DNA from: Bacillota bacterium
Lineage (GTDB): Bacteria; Bacillota_E; RBS10-35; JAJYVN01
Reading direction: 5' to 3'
Length of the DNA stretch: 13,381 bases
NCBI GenBank assembly: GCA_021846605.1
Contig: JAJZWQ010000087.1
Location: forward strand, 1-13,381
Every line of letters begins with the position of its first letter. Within the stretch, counting starts at the first letter, position 1. The translations under genes and the position numbers were made by a program. Below the pieces are notes generated by a model. The model was not told the DNA's origin. It saw only the letters and a list, made by a program, of their open reading frames with translations, and did not search any database. This document shows, one piece after another, positions 1 through 7,421 of the stretch.

Positions 1-182
1 GGCCAAGAGCAGGTTGCGCATTCCGACCCCCGCTCCTAGGGTTGCGGTGTGGGAGTGGATGCCAGTTACGTGTCCTGCGCCTGGCTCCACGTGCGCGCCC
101 CTGATCCTGGCCGCCTGCGGTGTGGCGGCCACGCCCGGCAAGGCCAGGCCGGGTGATCAGCTCAAGTTGGTCAGGGTACGAA

Positions 183-271
183 GACAAGGATGTGCAAGAC
201 CTGGTCGACGTGCTGACCGGCATGTGCGCACATCTTATGGCCGCCGGTCCGCCCAGCACCGGCAGAGAGAC
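183..271 (+). pseudogene. Remnant of IS607-family serine recombinase (TnpA), C-terminal end
   Basis: Reading from 183 gives DKDVQDLVDVLTGMCAHL. After a one-base frame change at about 236 the reading continues as YGRRSAQHRQRD. Joined, the two pieces resemble the conserved end of IS607-type resolvases (pattern: DLxxVLTSMCARLYGRRSAxNR), as I remember that family. No catalytic domain or helix-turn-helix is seen upstream in 1-182, so only the tail survives. The frame break and the missing body mark it as dead. The resemblance is from memory and was not searched. Confidence 0.55.
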
Positions 272-400
272 CGTCACCCAGGCATTCCGCTACGCACTGG
301 ACCCGACCGTGCGGCCGAGGAGTCTGGTCAGCACAGCCCGCTATGGATCACTGAGGATTGAATCTGGGAAAGCGCCTCCACAACGTCAGGAGGCCTTGTG
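270..400 (+). pseudogene. Remnant of TnpB (IS607/IS605 accessory nuclease), N-terminal end
   Basis: Directly after the recombinase remnant, the frame at 270-308 reads ETVTQAFRYALDPT. This resembles the usual first residues of TnpB proteins (VxQAFRYALDPTPxQ). Similarity then fades, but another frame near 357-380 reads LNLGKRLHNV, which could be a decayed version of the FNWGLARV segment of TnpB. The order recombinase end then TnpB start is the normal IS607 order. Neither the RuvC catalytic residues nor the zinc-finger cysteines are present, so the gene is inactive. The 3' limit of the remnant is uncertain. Confidence 0.5.
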
Positions 401-628
401 CCACACGTGCCGGATGAAACCGGCCGCGGCCAAGCAGCAATCTCCGAGCAGCAACCTGACCGCGCAAGCGGCCGGAATCAAAAGGCCTTGAGGGGGAACG
501 GCATCGCGCCCGGGGGGACCACTGCCCAGCGAGATGTCGTCTCCATGAAGCCCCAGGCCGGCCTCTCCGGCGCATCGACCGCGTTGCGCACGCACCCGGC
601 GGCGGTGTACGGTGGGCCAGTGCCGGGT
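400..628. other. Stretch upstream of cimA without a recognisable gene
   Basis: The plus frame of cimA stays open upstream to 398, but the extra residues (398-643) look like non-coding translation and match nothing I know. I see no T-box, riboswitch or clear promoter. It may be degraded transposon sequence continuing from the TnpB remnant. Confidence 0.4.
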
Positions 629-643
629 GGGAGGGGACGGGCC

Positions 644-2248
644 GTGCCTGGGGAGTCGGTGCGGATCTATGACACCACGCTGCGGGATGGGACGCAGCAG
701 GTCGGCGTGTCCCTGACCCTGCATGACAAGCTTCGGCTTTTAGAGCGGCTGGACGCCTTCGGCGTGGACTACGTGGAGGGCGGCTGGCCCGGGTCTAATC
801 CCAAGGACGCCGAGTTCTTCCGTGCGGCCAGCCGTATGGGCTTGGCGTGCCGCCTCGTCGCCTTCGGCGCGACCCGCCGCGCCGACACCAACGTGGCCGA
901 GGACAAGGGCCTGCGCGACACACTCGCCGCTGGCACGGCTGCCGCCTGCATCGTCGGTAAGAGTTGGCCGCTGCATGTGCGCGAGGCGCTGGGCACCACG
1001 CTGGAAGAGAACCTGCGCATGATCGCCGAGAGCGTGCGCTACCTCAAGGACCACGGCCTGGAGGTCCTCTATGACGCTGAGCATTTCTTCGACGGCGCGG
1101 CCGACGACGCCGCGTACGCCCTGGAAACCGTGCAGGCGGCGGCCGAGGCCGGAGCGGACTGGGTCGTCCTGTGCGATACCAACGGCGGCAGCCTGCCCGA
1201 CCACATCGGCCGGTGGACCGGCGAGGTGGTCGGGCATCTGAGGTGCCCGGTGGCGATCCACACGCACGACGACGGGGGGCTGGGGCTCGCCAACGTCCTG
1301 GTCGCCCTTTCCGCCGGCGCCACCCAGGTGCAGGGTACGCTCAACGGGTATGGCGAGCGCTGTGGGAACGCCAACCTCTGCACCGTTATCCCCACCCTCG
1401 CCCTCAAACTCGGCTACCGCCTGCGCTGCGGCGAGCACCTGGGGGATCTGACGCCGCTGTCCCGCTTCGCCTCCGACCTCTGCAACCTGCCGCCGACGCC
1501 GGGCGCCCCGTACGTCGGTCCGAACGCCTTCGCCCACAAGGGTGGCCTGCACGTTAGCGCCATCAGCCGCAACCCACGCACCTACGAGCACGTCCCCCCC
1601 GAGCAGGTCGGCAACAGCCGTGAGGTCGTGGTCTCCGAGCTCTCCGGCGCCAGCAACCTCGCCTATAAGGCCCGGGAACTGGGAATGGATTGGCTCACGC
1701 CGGACGGTCGGCGCCAACTCCTCGAGCGGGTGAAGGAACTGGAGTTTTCGGGCTACCAGTTCGAGGGCGCCGAGGCGAGCTTCGAACTCCTCGCCCGGCG
1801 CGTGCTCGGCAGCCACGCCGCATACTTCGAGACCCTCGGGTATTCGGTGCACATGGCCCACGGCGAGGGATCGGCGCCCGGCGTCGAGGCCACCGTGCGG
1901 GTGCGCGTCGAGGATCGCGTCTTCCATACCGCCTCGCATGGCGACGGGCCGGTCAACGCGCTGGATCAGGCCCTGCGCAAAGCCCTGGAGGATCCCTATC
2001 CCGTGATCGCCGAGATGCGCCTGAGCGATTACAAGGTCCGGGTCATCAATGGCCGCGACGGCACCGCCTCCCGGGTGCGCGTCCTGATCGCCAGCGAGTC
2101 CCCCGACGGCTACTGGACCACGGTCGGCGTCTCGGACAACATCCTGGAGGCCAGTTGGCTGGCCTTGGTGGACTCCCTGGAGTATGGGCTCTTGCGCCAT
2201 GCCGCCCGCACCGAGGCCTCCCCCCAGGCCCGCGAAGAAGCCCGCTGA
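644..2248 (+). CDS. cimA: Citramalate synthase, (R)-citramalate forming
   Basis: This enzyme condenses acetyl-CoA with pyruvate to (R)-citramalate, the first step of the threonine-independent route to isoleucine. It acts in the cytosol. The HMGL-like barrel begins with YDTTLRDGTQQ (residues 9-19), the metal and substrate motif of the isopropylmalate/citramalate synthase family. EGGWPGSNPKD follows and is characteristic of the long CimA type rather than LeuA. The metal-binding HTHDD (206-210) and NGYGERCGN (234-242) are intact. The C-terminal ~150 residues fit the LeuA-type allosteric domain, usually the site of isoleucine feedback. I place the start at GTG 644, seven bases after a GGAGGGG ribosome site; the frame is open further upstream but without family similarity. 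The length of 534 residues is normal for the family. It is first in the cimA-GNAT-folP-folC run. A homocitrate- or isopropylmalate-type activity is less likely. Confidence 0.92.
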   Translation: MPGESVRIYDTTLRDGTQQVGVSLTLHDKLRLLERLDAFGVDYVEGGWPGSNPKDAEFFRAASRMGLACRLVAFGATRRADTNVAEDKGLRDTLAAGTAAACIVGKSWPLHVREALGTTLEENLRMIAESVRYLKDHGLEVLYDAEHFFDGAADDAAYALETVQAAAEAGADWVVLCDTNGGSLPDHIGRWTGEVVGHLRCPVAIHTHDDGGLGLANVLVALSAGATQVQGTLNGYGERCGNANLCTVIPTLALKLGYRLRCGEHLGDLTPLSRFASDLCNLPPTPGAPYVGPNAFAHKGGLHVSAISRNPRTYEHVPPEQVGNSREVVVSELSGASNLAYKARELGMDWLTPDGRRQLLERVKELEFSGYQFEGAEASFELLARRVLGSHAAYFETLGYSVHMAHGEGSAPGVEATVRVRVEDRVFHTASHGDGPVNALDQALRKALEDPYPVIAEMRLSDYKVRVINGRDGTASRVRVLIASESPDGYWTTVGVSDNILEASWLALVDSLEYGLLRHAARTEASPQAREEAR

Positions 2249-2310
2249 ACTGGCAAGCGCCCCGGGGCGCAGGTTGTGGAGTCAGAACCCCCGCAGGAGG
2301 AGGCGGCGGC

Positions 2311-2778
2311 GTGGCGGCATTGCCCTGGGTCGAGTTGCGTCCGGTGCGCTGGGGGCCGGAAGACGGCTTTTCCGAGCGGCTGCGGACCTACTGGCGCGAC
2401 CTGCAGGTGGAGCCGTCGGAGCGGTGGCACAGCCGCTACCTGCAGCGTTTGGCCGCCGAGGACGGTAAGGAGCGCTTCACCTTCTGGGGCTATGGCGGCG
2501 ACCACCGTGTGGGCTTCGTCGTCCTGCGCATCGAGGCAGACTGGGTCGAGCAGGAGCGGCGCGTCGGCTATGTCGCGGAATTCACCGTCTTCCCGGAATT
2601 CCGGCGCCGCGGTTGGGGACGAGCGCAGTTCGCGGCCGCGGCCGCCTGGCTCTTAGCCCGCGGCTGCCGGGATGTGGAGCTGGACGTGCTCTCCACCAAT
2701 GGGCGGGGGCAGGCGTTCTGGCAGGCGCTAGGCTTTCGACCCGCCTACCAGCATTTGCGTTGGGATCCCCGTCCGTGA
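2311..2778 (+). CDS. GNAT-family N-acetyltransferase
   Basis: This is a 155-residue acetyl-CoA-dependent acyltransferase of the GNAT fold; the substrate cannot be told from the sequence. Motif A, which binds the CoA pyrophosphate, is visible as FTVFPEFRRRGWGRAQ (residues 91-106, pattern R/Q-x-x-G-x-G/A). The C-terminal NGRGQAFWQALGFRP is the usual motif B region (new-residue-GFxP). The start is GTG 2311, seven bases after AGGAGGAGG; the frame is open much further upstream, inside cimA, but that part is an antiphase reading of cimA. It lies 62 bases after cimA and 37 before folP, so it is probably co-transcribed. Its neighbours do not indicate the substrate. Confidence 0.88.
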   Translation: MAALPWVELRPVRWGPEDGFSERLRTYWRDLQVEPSERWHSRYLQRLAAEDGKERFTFWGYGGDHRVGFVVLRIEADWVEQERRVGYVAEFTVFPEFRRRGWGRAQFAAAAAWLLARGCRDVELDVLSTNGRGQAFWQALGFRPAYQHLRWDPRP

Positions 2779-2815
2779 CGGGCCAAGCAGTGCCGCACGG
2801 AGAGGGGGGGCGGGC

Positions 2816-3667
2816 GTGGGGGTAGTCGGTCCGGATCTGGCCTGGGGGCGGGGCACCTACATCATGGGGATCGTGAACGCCACCCCGGATTCGTTCTCCG
2901 GGGACGGCTGCGGTCCGGATCCCGCGGCGGCGGTCGCCCGGGGACTGGAGCAGGCGCGGGCGGGGTGCCACCTCCTGGATGTGGGCGGGGAGTCCACGCG
3001 GCCCGGGGCTGAGCCGGTCAGCGCCGAGGAGGAAGGGCGCCGGGTCGTGCCGGTGATCGCCGCCCTGGCGCGCCAGATCGATCTCCCGATCTCCGTGGAC
3101 ACGACCAAGCCGGAGGTGGCCGAGGCGGCCCTGGCGGCTGGCGCACGCATCCTTAACGACGTCTGGGCCCTGCGCCACGCCCGCGTCCTCGCCGAACTGG
3201 CCGCGCGCCACGGGGCTGCCCTGATCCTCATGCATAACCGGGAGGCCGCGGCGACGGTCGACCAGTTGGGTGGCATGTATCCGGAGGTGGCGTACCGGGA
3301 CCTCCTGGGCGAGGTGCGGACCGAGCTCTGGGAGGCGGCGCGCTGGGCGGAGGAGGCCGGTGTCCCGCGGAGGCGCATCTGGCTGGATCCCGGGCTCGGC
3401 TTCGGCAAGACGCCCGCGCAGAGTCTGGAGATCCTGCGCCGCCTGGCGGAACTGCGCGGTCCATACCCACTGCTGGTCGGTCCTTCCCGTAAGTCGTTCA
3501 TTGGCCGGGTGACGGGACGGCCGGCCCCCGAGCGGGACCCGGGGACCGCCGCCGCCGTTGCGCTGGCCGTGGCGGCCGGCACCGATGTGGTGCGGGTGCA
3601 CGACGTGGCCTCGATGTTGCAGGTGACGGCGGTCGCCGACGCCATCTGCCGGGGCTGGCCCAGGTGA
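2816..3667 (+). CDS. folP: Dihydropteroate synthase
   Basis: The enzyme joins 6-hydroxymethyl-7,8-dihydropterin diphosphate with p-aminobenzoate to make dihydropteroate. It is the sulfonamide target. The 283 residues cover the full TIM barrel. All family signatures are present: GIVNATPDSFS (18-28), GGESTRPGAEPV (57-68, the flexible loop 2), SVDTTKPEV (93-101), ILNDVW, DPGLGFGK (191-198, pterin binding), GPSRKSF (222-228) and the terminal RVHDV (260-264). The start is GTG 2816, a few bases after a GGAGAGGGGGG ribosome site. Its stop overlaps the start of folC as GTGA, so the two are probably translationally coupled. folB, folK and folE are not in the window. I see no changed active-site residue. 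Confidence 0.95.
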   Translation: MGVVGPDLAWGRGTYIMGIVNATPDSFSGDGCGPDPAAAVARGLEQARAGCHLLDVGGESTRPGAEPVSAEEEGRRVVPVIAALARQIDLPISVDTTKPEVAEAALAAGARILNDVWALRHARVLAELAARHGAALILMHNREAAATVDQLGGMYPEVAYRDLLGEVRTELWEAARWAEEAGVPRRRIWLDPGLGFGKTPAQSLEILRRLAELRGPYPLLVGPSRKSFIGRVTGRPAPERDPGTAAAVALAVAAGTDVVRVHDVASMLQVTAVADAICRGWPR

Positions 3668-4962
3668 CGGGCGCGCAGGCGGTGCGGCGCCAGGTCTACC
3701 TGGGCTACGAGGCCCTGCTGGACCTCCCGGATAAGGAGTCCGGGCAGGCAGACCTGCTGGGCTGGGATGCCCGCCGGATGCGCCGCTGGCTCGGCCGGCT
3801 GGGTGATCCCCAACTGCGGCTGCGCTGCACGCTGGTGACCGGCAGCAAGGGGAAGGGCTCCACGGCCGCGTTCCTGGAGTCCGCGCTGCGGGCGGCGGGA
3901 CGCCGCACCGCCCTCTACATTCAGCCCCACCTGCACCGCTATCGCGAGCGGATCCGCATCGACGGCCAGCCGTTGCCGGCGGCCGCCAGCCGGACGGCGC
4001 TGGCGGCGGTGCTGCGCCGTGCCCCCGGCCCGGTCACCGCCTTCGAGGCGGCGACCGCGGCGGCCTTCTGGGCCTTCGCCCAGGCCGGCGTCGAGGACGC
4101 GGTGCTCGAACTGGGCTTCGGCGGACGCCTGGACGCGGTCGCCGAGTGCGAGCCGGTGCAGGTCCTGTTCACCCCGCTGGAGGTGGAGCATGCCGAGATC
4201 TTCGGAGCCGACCTGGGGACCGTCTCGGCCCATGACCTCGCGCTGATTCGGTTCGGCCGCCACTGCCTGCGGGGCCGACAGCGCCCCGAGGTGGCCGAGG
4301 AGTTCGGCCGGCGCCTGCTCCGGCACGGGGCGACCGGTGGCCCGGTGCCCCTGCCGGCACCGGCTGGGCCGGGGGAGCCGGGCGGCCTGCAGCTTCCCGG
4401 CGGTGCCGGGATCCGCGTGCAGCTGGGGCTGGAGGGGGCCTTCCAGTGGGAAAACGCGGCCCTGGCGGCGGCCGGGGCCGCGTACCTCGGTGTGCCGGCG
4501 GAGGCGATCGCCCGCGGCCTGGCCGAGACGCGGCTTGCGGGGCGCTTTGAGACGGTGGCGCAGCGGCCGCGCCTGATCGTCGACGGCGCGCACACGCCCG
4601 GGTCCATGGCAGCGCTTACGGCCGCCCTCAAGCAGTTGGACATCCCGCCGCGGGTGGCGCTCGTCCTGGGCGTCCTGCGGGACAAGGACCTGGCGGGCAT
4701 CGCCGAGGTCCTGCGGGGTGGGCCGTGGCACCTGTGGGCCACGCGGCCGCGCCATCCCCGGGCCCTGCCGGCCGGCGAACTCGCCGCGGCCTTGGCCCAG
4801 GCCGGTTGCCCAGTGCAATGCGTGCCCGACGTGCGCCGAGCCCTCGCCGAGGCGTACGCCTGGATCGGCCGCGACGGCCTGTGCGTGGCCGCGGGCAGCC
4901 TCTCGATGGCGGCCGAGGTGCGCTCCCTGCGCCTGGCCGCGCGTGCTAGGCCGGGCGCATGA
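3664..4962 (+). CDS. folC: FolC-type dihydrofolate/folylpolyglutamate synthase (divergent)
   Basis: This Mur-ligase-family protein of 432 residues should add glutamate to dihydropteroate or folates using ATP. The P-loop TGSKGKGST (59-67) is intact. IQPHLHRYRERIRIDGQPL, LELGFGGRLDAV (about 148-159), FQWENAALAAA, DGAHTPGSM (307-315) and LGVLRDKD follow in family order. Two conserved places differ. The EKAGI motif, which carries the lysine that becomes carbamylated in characterised FolC, reads HDLALI (190-195), with Asp191 at the lysine position. DGAHNP reads DGAHTP. The central region after the GLGGRLDAT-like motif is also shorter in recognisable similarity. The direct overlap with folP supports a folate role. 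A changed mechanism or substrate is possible. The last 17 bases overlap the end of the convergent ytpB-like gene. Confidence 0.87.
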   Translation: MTGAQAVRRQVYLGYEALLDLPDKESGQADLLGWDARRMRRWLGRLGDPQLRLRCTLVTGSKGKGSTAAFLESALRAAGRRTALYIQPHLHRYRERIRIDGQPLPAAASRTALAAVLRRAPGPVTAFEAATAAAFWAFAQAGVEDAVLELGFGGRLDAVAECEPVQVLFTPLEVEHAEIFGADLGTVSAHDLALIRFGRHCLRGRQRPEVAEEFGRRLLRHGATGGPVPLPAPAGPGEPGGLQLPGGAGIRVQLGLEGAFQWENAALAAAGAAYLGVPAEAIARGLAETRLAGRFETVAQRPRLIVDGAHTPGSMAALTAALKQLDIPPRVALVLGVLRDKDLAGIAEVLRGGPWHLWATRPRHPRALPAGELAAALAQAGCPVQCVPDVRRALAEAYAWIGRDGLCVAAGSLSMAAEVRSLRLAARARPGA

Positions 4963-6046
4963 CGCCCTGGCCCCGCATCCAGCGCACGGTCCAGTACAGG
5001 AACCAGGACCAGGGACCGGCACGGCGCAGCACCTGCCAGCCCAGGTGCTGCAGCCCCTGGCGGGACACCTTGGGATCCGAGAGGTAGAGCGCGGGCAATC
5101 CCTTCACGATCGTGCGGTGGAAGCCCGCCGCCGGCAGCGTCGCCACCGCCAGGGACGCCCTGCGGCCGAGCTCGGCCAGGCGGCGCGCGCCCGCGGCGGG
5201 GGAGGGGTAGTAGCGGGCGAAGTTCATGTCCCCGCCCAGGGTGTCCTCGGCCTGGTCGATCCAGTAGTCCAGGAGGATGTGCAGGGCGGTGACGTGGGGG
5301 AAGTAGGCGCGGGCGAGCCTTGCGGCGAGCGCGTCGTCCAGTTGGCCAGCCGCCGCCGCGGCGAAGAGGGTGAACACGCCTAAGGTGGAACCGGTAGCGG
5401 CCGCGATCTCCCACCACGCCAGTTCGGGGATCTGCGGGCTCAGGGTCTCGCACCAGGCGCGCACCGCCGCTTCGCGGCCGCTGGGCAGGTGCTTTTTGAC
5501 CTGCAGTGTGCAGTAGTGGGAGACCAGCGGGGCGGCCGTTTGGTGGAAGGCAGCCGCCGCCTCTGCGGGGAGCGCCTGGACCTCGCCGCGGCAGGTGTCC
5601 ACCAGGGCGGCGAGGTAGCCGGCGTCATCCTGATCGGGATGCAGGCGGTAGAAGCGGCCGGGGTCTGTCCCCACCGCTCCGCCGCTGACGGCCTCGGTCA
5701 TGGCCGTGTGGAGCAGGGCGAGGTCCCGTTCGCCGCCGCCGCTACTGCGGTCCGAAAGGTTGTCCAGGTAGTCGCTGATGGTCTGCAGGGCGATGATGAA
5801 CCGGAGGCAGCGGTCACGGGCCGGGCCCGCCGCCAGGGCGTACGCTGCGCCGCCCTCGCAGTGGAACCGCTTCTGGCGGATGCTCTCCAGAGCTTGCAGC
5901 CGCAGTTCGGGACTGGGCACCGCCCGGGCCCGGTCCTCCCACCTGCCCAACTCGGCGTCCACGTCACGCAGGAGGGTGGGCACGGCGCGGGCGATTGCCC
6001 ACGCGTCCTCCGGGGTACGGTGCGCGCCGATCGCAGACCCGGGCAT
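4946..6046 (-). CDS. ytpB: YtpB-like (DUF2600) tetraprenyl-beta-curcumene synthase family protein
   Basis: Members of this all-helical terpene synthase family cyclise heptaprenyl diphosphate (C35) to tetraprenyl-beta-curcumene in Bacillus, a precursor of the spore lipids called sporulenes. The 366-residue protein shows the family hallmarks: RQKRFHCEGGAAY (58-70), the aspartate-rich ISDYLDNLSDR (90-100), LAWWEIAAATGS (209-220) and LLDYWIDQAED (258-268) followed by GGDMNF. These Asp/Glu clusters probably hold magnesium and the diphosphate. The start is ATG 6046 (minus strand) behind an AGGGGGGAAGG ribosome site; it is the only ATG start among the genes here. It stands alone on its strand, divergent from nadK and convergent with folC. 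No squalene-hopene-type cyclase or prenyl synthase is nearby. Assignment to the family is firm; the exact product is inferred. Confidence 0.85.
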   Translation of the reverse strand: MPGSAIGAHRTPEDAWAIARAVPTLLRDVDAELGRWEDRARAVPSPELRLQALESIRQKRFHCEGGAAYALAAGPARDRCLRFIIALQTISDYLDNLSDRSSGGGERDLALLHTAMTEAVSGGAVGTDPGRFYRLHPDQDDAGYLAALVDTCRGEVQALPAEAAAAFHQTAAPLVSHYCTLQVKKHLPSGREAAVRAWCETLSPQIPELAWWEIAAATGSTLGVFTLFAAAAAGQLDDALAARLARAYFPHVTALHILLDYWIDQAEDTLGGDMNFARYYPSPAAGARRLAELGRRASLAVATLPAAGFHRTIVKGLPALYLSDPKVSRQGLQHLGWQVLRRAGPWSWFLYWTVRWMRGQGVMRPA

Positions 6047-6506
6047 TGGCCTTCCCCCCTGACCTCACCATGCGCCGTACGGACCCGCCCTGCCAGGTAC
6101 CGCATTCCGGCCAGGCGGCGCCCCCGACCGTGGCAGAAAGGCCGTGGGAGCACGTTCGGAGGTCGGAGCGCAGCTCCTGCCAGCGGGGGCCTTTGCGCGC
6201 CGTTCCAACTGAGCATGTTCTTCCGTCGCGCGCTCCCACCGGATGCTCCAGACATCGGCCAGAGGCAGATGCGGCCCCTACGCTTCCTCTCACGGGCCCG
6301 GCGCCGCAAGTGGCCGGCACAGGTCGGGCCGGTTGCCCTGGCTTCCGCGGGCTAATCCACGGACTTTGGCTGCCCACTGTTCCTTCCACGAATCCCGGAG
6401 CCTGGGCCGTCAGGAGGTATACTGGCCAAGGCCCGTGCGTGGCCGTGTCGGTGGCAGGGCTTGCCGCCGATGGCGAGAAGAGGCCCAATTCGGAGGGGGT
6501 CCAGTC
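6047..6506. promoter_or_regulatory. Divergent intergenic region between ytpB and nadK
   Basis: This 460-base region must hold the promoters for both ytpB (leftward) and nadK (rightward). I see no gene in it. A TATACT at 6418-6423 could be a -10 box for nadK, but no good -35 lies 16-18 bases upstream. Inverted repeats at 6131-6194 are listed separately. The nadK ribosome site GGAGGGGG is at 6492-6499. Confidence 0.4.
6131..6194. repeat. Nested and competing inverted repeats
   Basis: TGGCAG (6131-6136) can pair with CTGCCA (6177-6182). AAAGGCC (6137-6143) can pair with GGCCTTT (6188-6194). GGAGC at 6165-6169 pairs with GCTCC at 6173-6177 around a three-base loop, and a second GGAGC at 6147-6151 can compete for the same GCTCC. 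The pairings are partly exclusive. On the minus strand this lies about 85-150 bases upstream of the ytpB start, so it may be a leader structure, an operator or chance in GC-rich DNA. Confidence 0.35.
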
Positions 6507-7397
6507 TTGGCGCAGCCGATCCGGCGTGTCGGGATCCTGACCAACCCGGAGAAGCCGCGCGGGCTCCCGCTTGCCGCACAGCTGGTCCGCTGGTTGCTCT
6601 CCCGCGATCTCTCCGCCTTGGCCCTGCCCGAGATCGCCGACCAACTGCCGGCGGGCGCGCAGGCCGAACCGCTGCACCAGTTGGCCGGATCGGCAGACCT
6701 CCTGGTCGTGCTGGGCGGGGACGGCACACTGCTGGGCCACGCGCGGCGCACCGCCGCGCACTCGCCCCTCCTGTTGGGGGTGAATCTGGGGCGCCTGGGC
6801 TTTCTGACGGAGGTCGAAGAGCGCGACCTCTTCGCCGCGCTGCCGGGCATCGCCGCCGGGGACTATGAGGTCGACGAACGCATGATGCTCACCTGTGAGG
6901 TCTACGGCCCGGGCGGCGCCATGGATCGGTGGCTGGCGCTCAACGACGTGGTCCTCACCAAGGGGCCATTCGCCCGGCTGCTGCAACTGCGTCTGGCCGC
7001 AGGTCCGCGCGAGGTGATCACCTATCCGGGCGACGGGCTCATCGTCGCCACCCCGACCGGATCGACGGCCTACTCGCTGTCCGCCGGGGGCCCCGTCCTG
7101 CACCCTCAGGTGGAAGGGATCCTGGTGACGCCGATCTGCGCCCACACGCTCTACGCCCGTCCGCTGCTGCTGTCTGCACGCGAGCGGCTGGTGCTGGAGG
7201 CCTCGTGGCCCGGATCGGCCGAGCGCATGGAGGTGGCCCTGACGGTCGACGCGCAGGAGGGCCGTGAGTTGGCGCCGGGGGAACGCATCGAGGTGTGCAT
7301 GAGCCCCTATCGCACGCGCCTGGTGCGGCGCACGGGGTGGAACTTTTACGACGTCCTGCGCCACAAGCTGGCGGAGGACGACCGTATCGGGCCCTAG
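6507..7397 (+). CDS. nadK: NAD kinase
   Basis: The enzyme phosphorylates NAD to NADP with ATP or polyphosphate and so supplies the NADPH pool. The 296-residue protein carries VVLGGDGTLL (the GGDGT motif, 70-74), GVNLGRLGFLTEVE, LNDVVLTKG (Asn146-Asp147) and YPGDGLIVATPTGSTAYSLS (173-192), the second NAD-binding block. The start is a TTG at 6507, seven bases after GGAGGGGG at 6492-6499; the first residues AQPIRRVGILTNP match the normal N-terminus. Upstream codons in frame look non-coding. It is the first gene of nadK-argR-recN-DUF5317-spoIVB, an order shared with many Clostridia, where tlyA usually precedes it. tlyA is absent here, its place taken by the divergent ytpB. Confidence 0.94.
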   Translation: MAQPIRRVGILTNPEKPRGLPLAAQLVRWLLSRDLSALALPEIADQLPAGAQAEPLHQLAGSADLLVVLGGDGTLLGHARRTAAHSPLLLGVNLGRLGFLTEVEERDLFAALPGIAAGDYEVDERMMLTCEVYGPGGAMDRWLALNDVVLTKGPFARLLQLRLAAGPREVITYPGDGLIVATPTGSTAYSLSAGGPVLHPQVEGILVTPICAHTLYARPLLLSARERLVLEASWPGSAERMEVALTVDAQEGRELAPGERIEVCMSPYRTRLVRRTGWNFYDVLRHKLAEDDRIGP

Positions 7398-7421
7398 CGT
7401 CGGCTTGCGGGAGGGACTGGG

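Noticed and set aside
398..643. N-terminal extension of cimA to an ATG at 398
   Set aside because: The extra residues match no CimA, and a good ribosome site with GTG 644 gives the normal length.
740..2200. Minus-strand open frame of 486 codons opposite cimA
   Set aside because: It mirrors cimA codons and shows no motif of its own.
2857..5022. Very long open frame on the minus strand (over 700 codons) opposite folP and folC
   Set aside because: It is opposite two well-supported genes and translates to low-complexity Arg/Ala/Pro/Gly sequence without family motifs. Such frames arise from the high GC content.
6096..6103. GGTACCGC resembling part of the T-box sequence
   Set aside because: The rest of the T-box, specifier loop and terminator are not seen, and no amino-acid gene follows directly.
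6418..6423. TATACT as a nadK promoter -10 box
   Set aside because: No -35 element at proper spacing and no extended -10, so it was not listed as a separate promoter.
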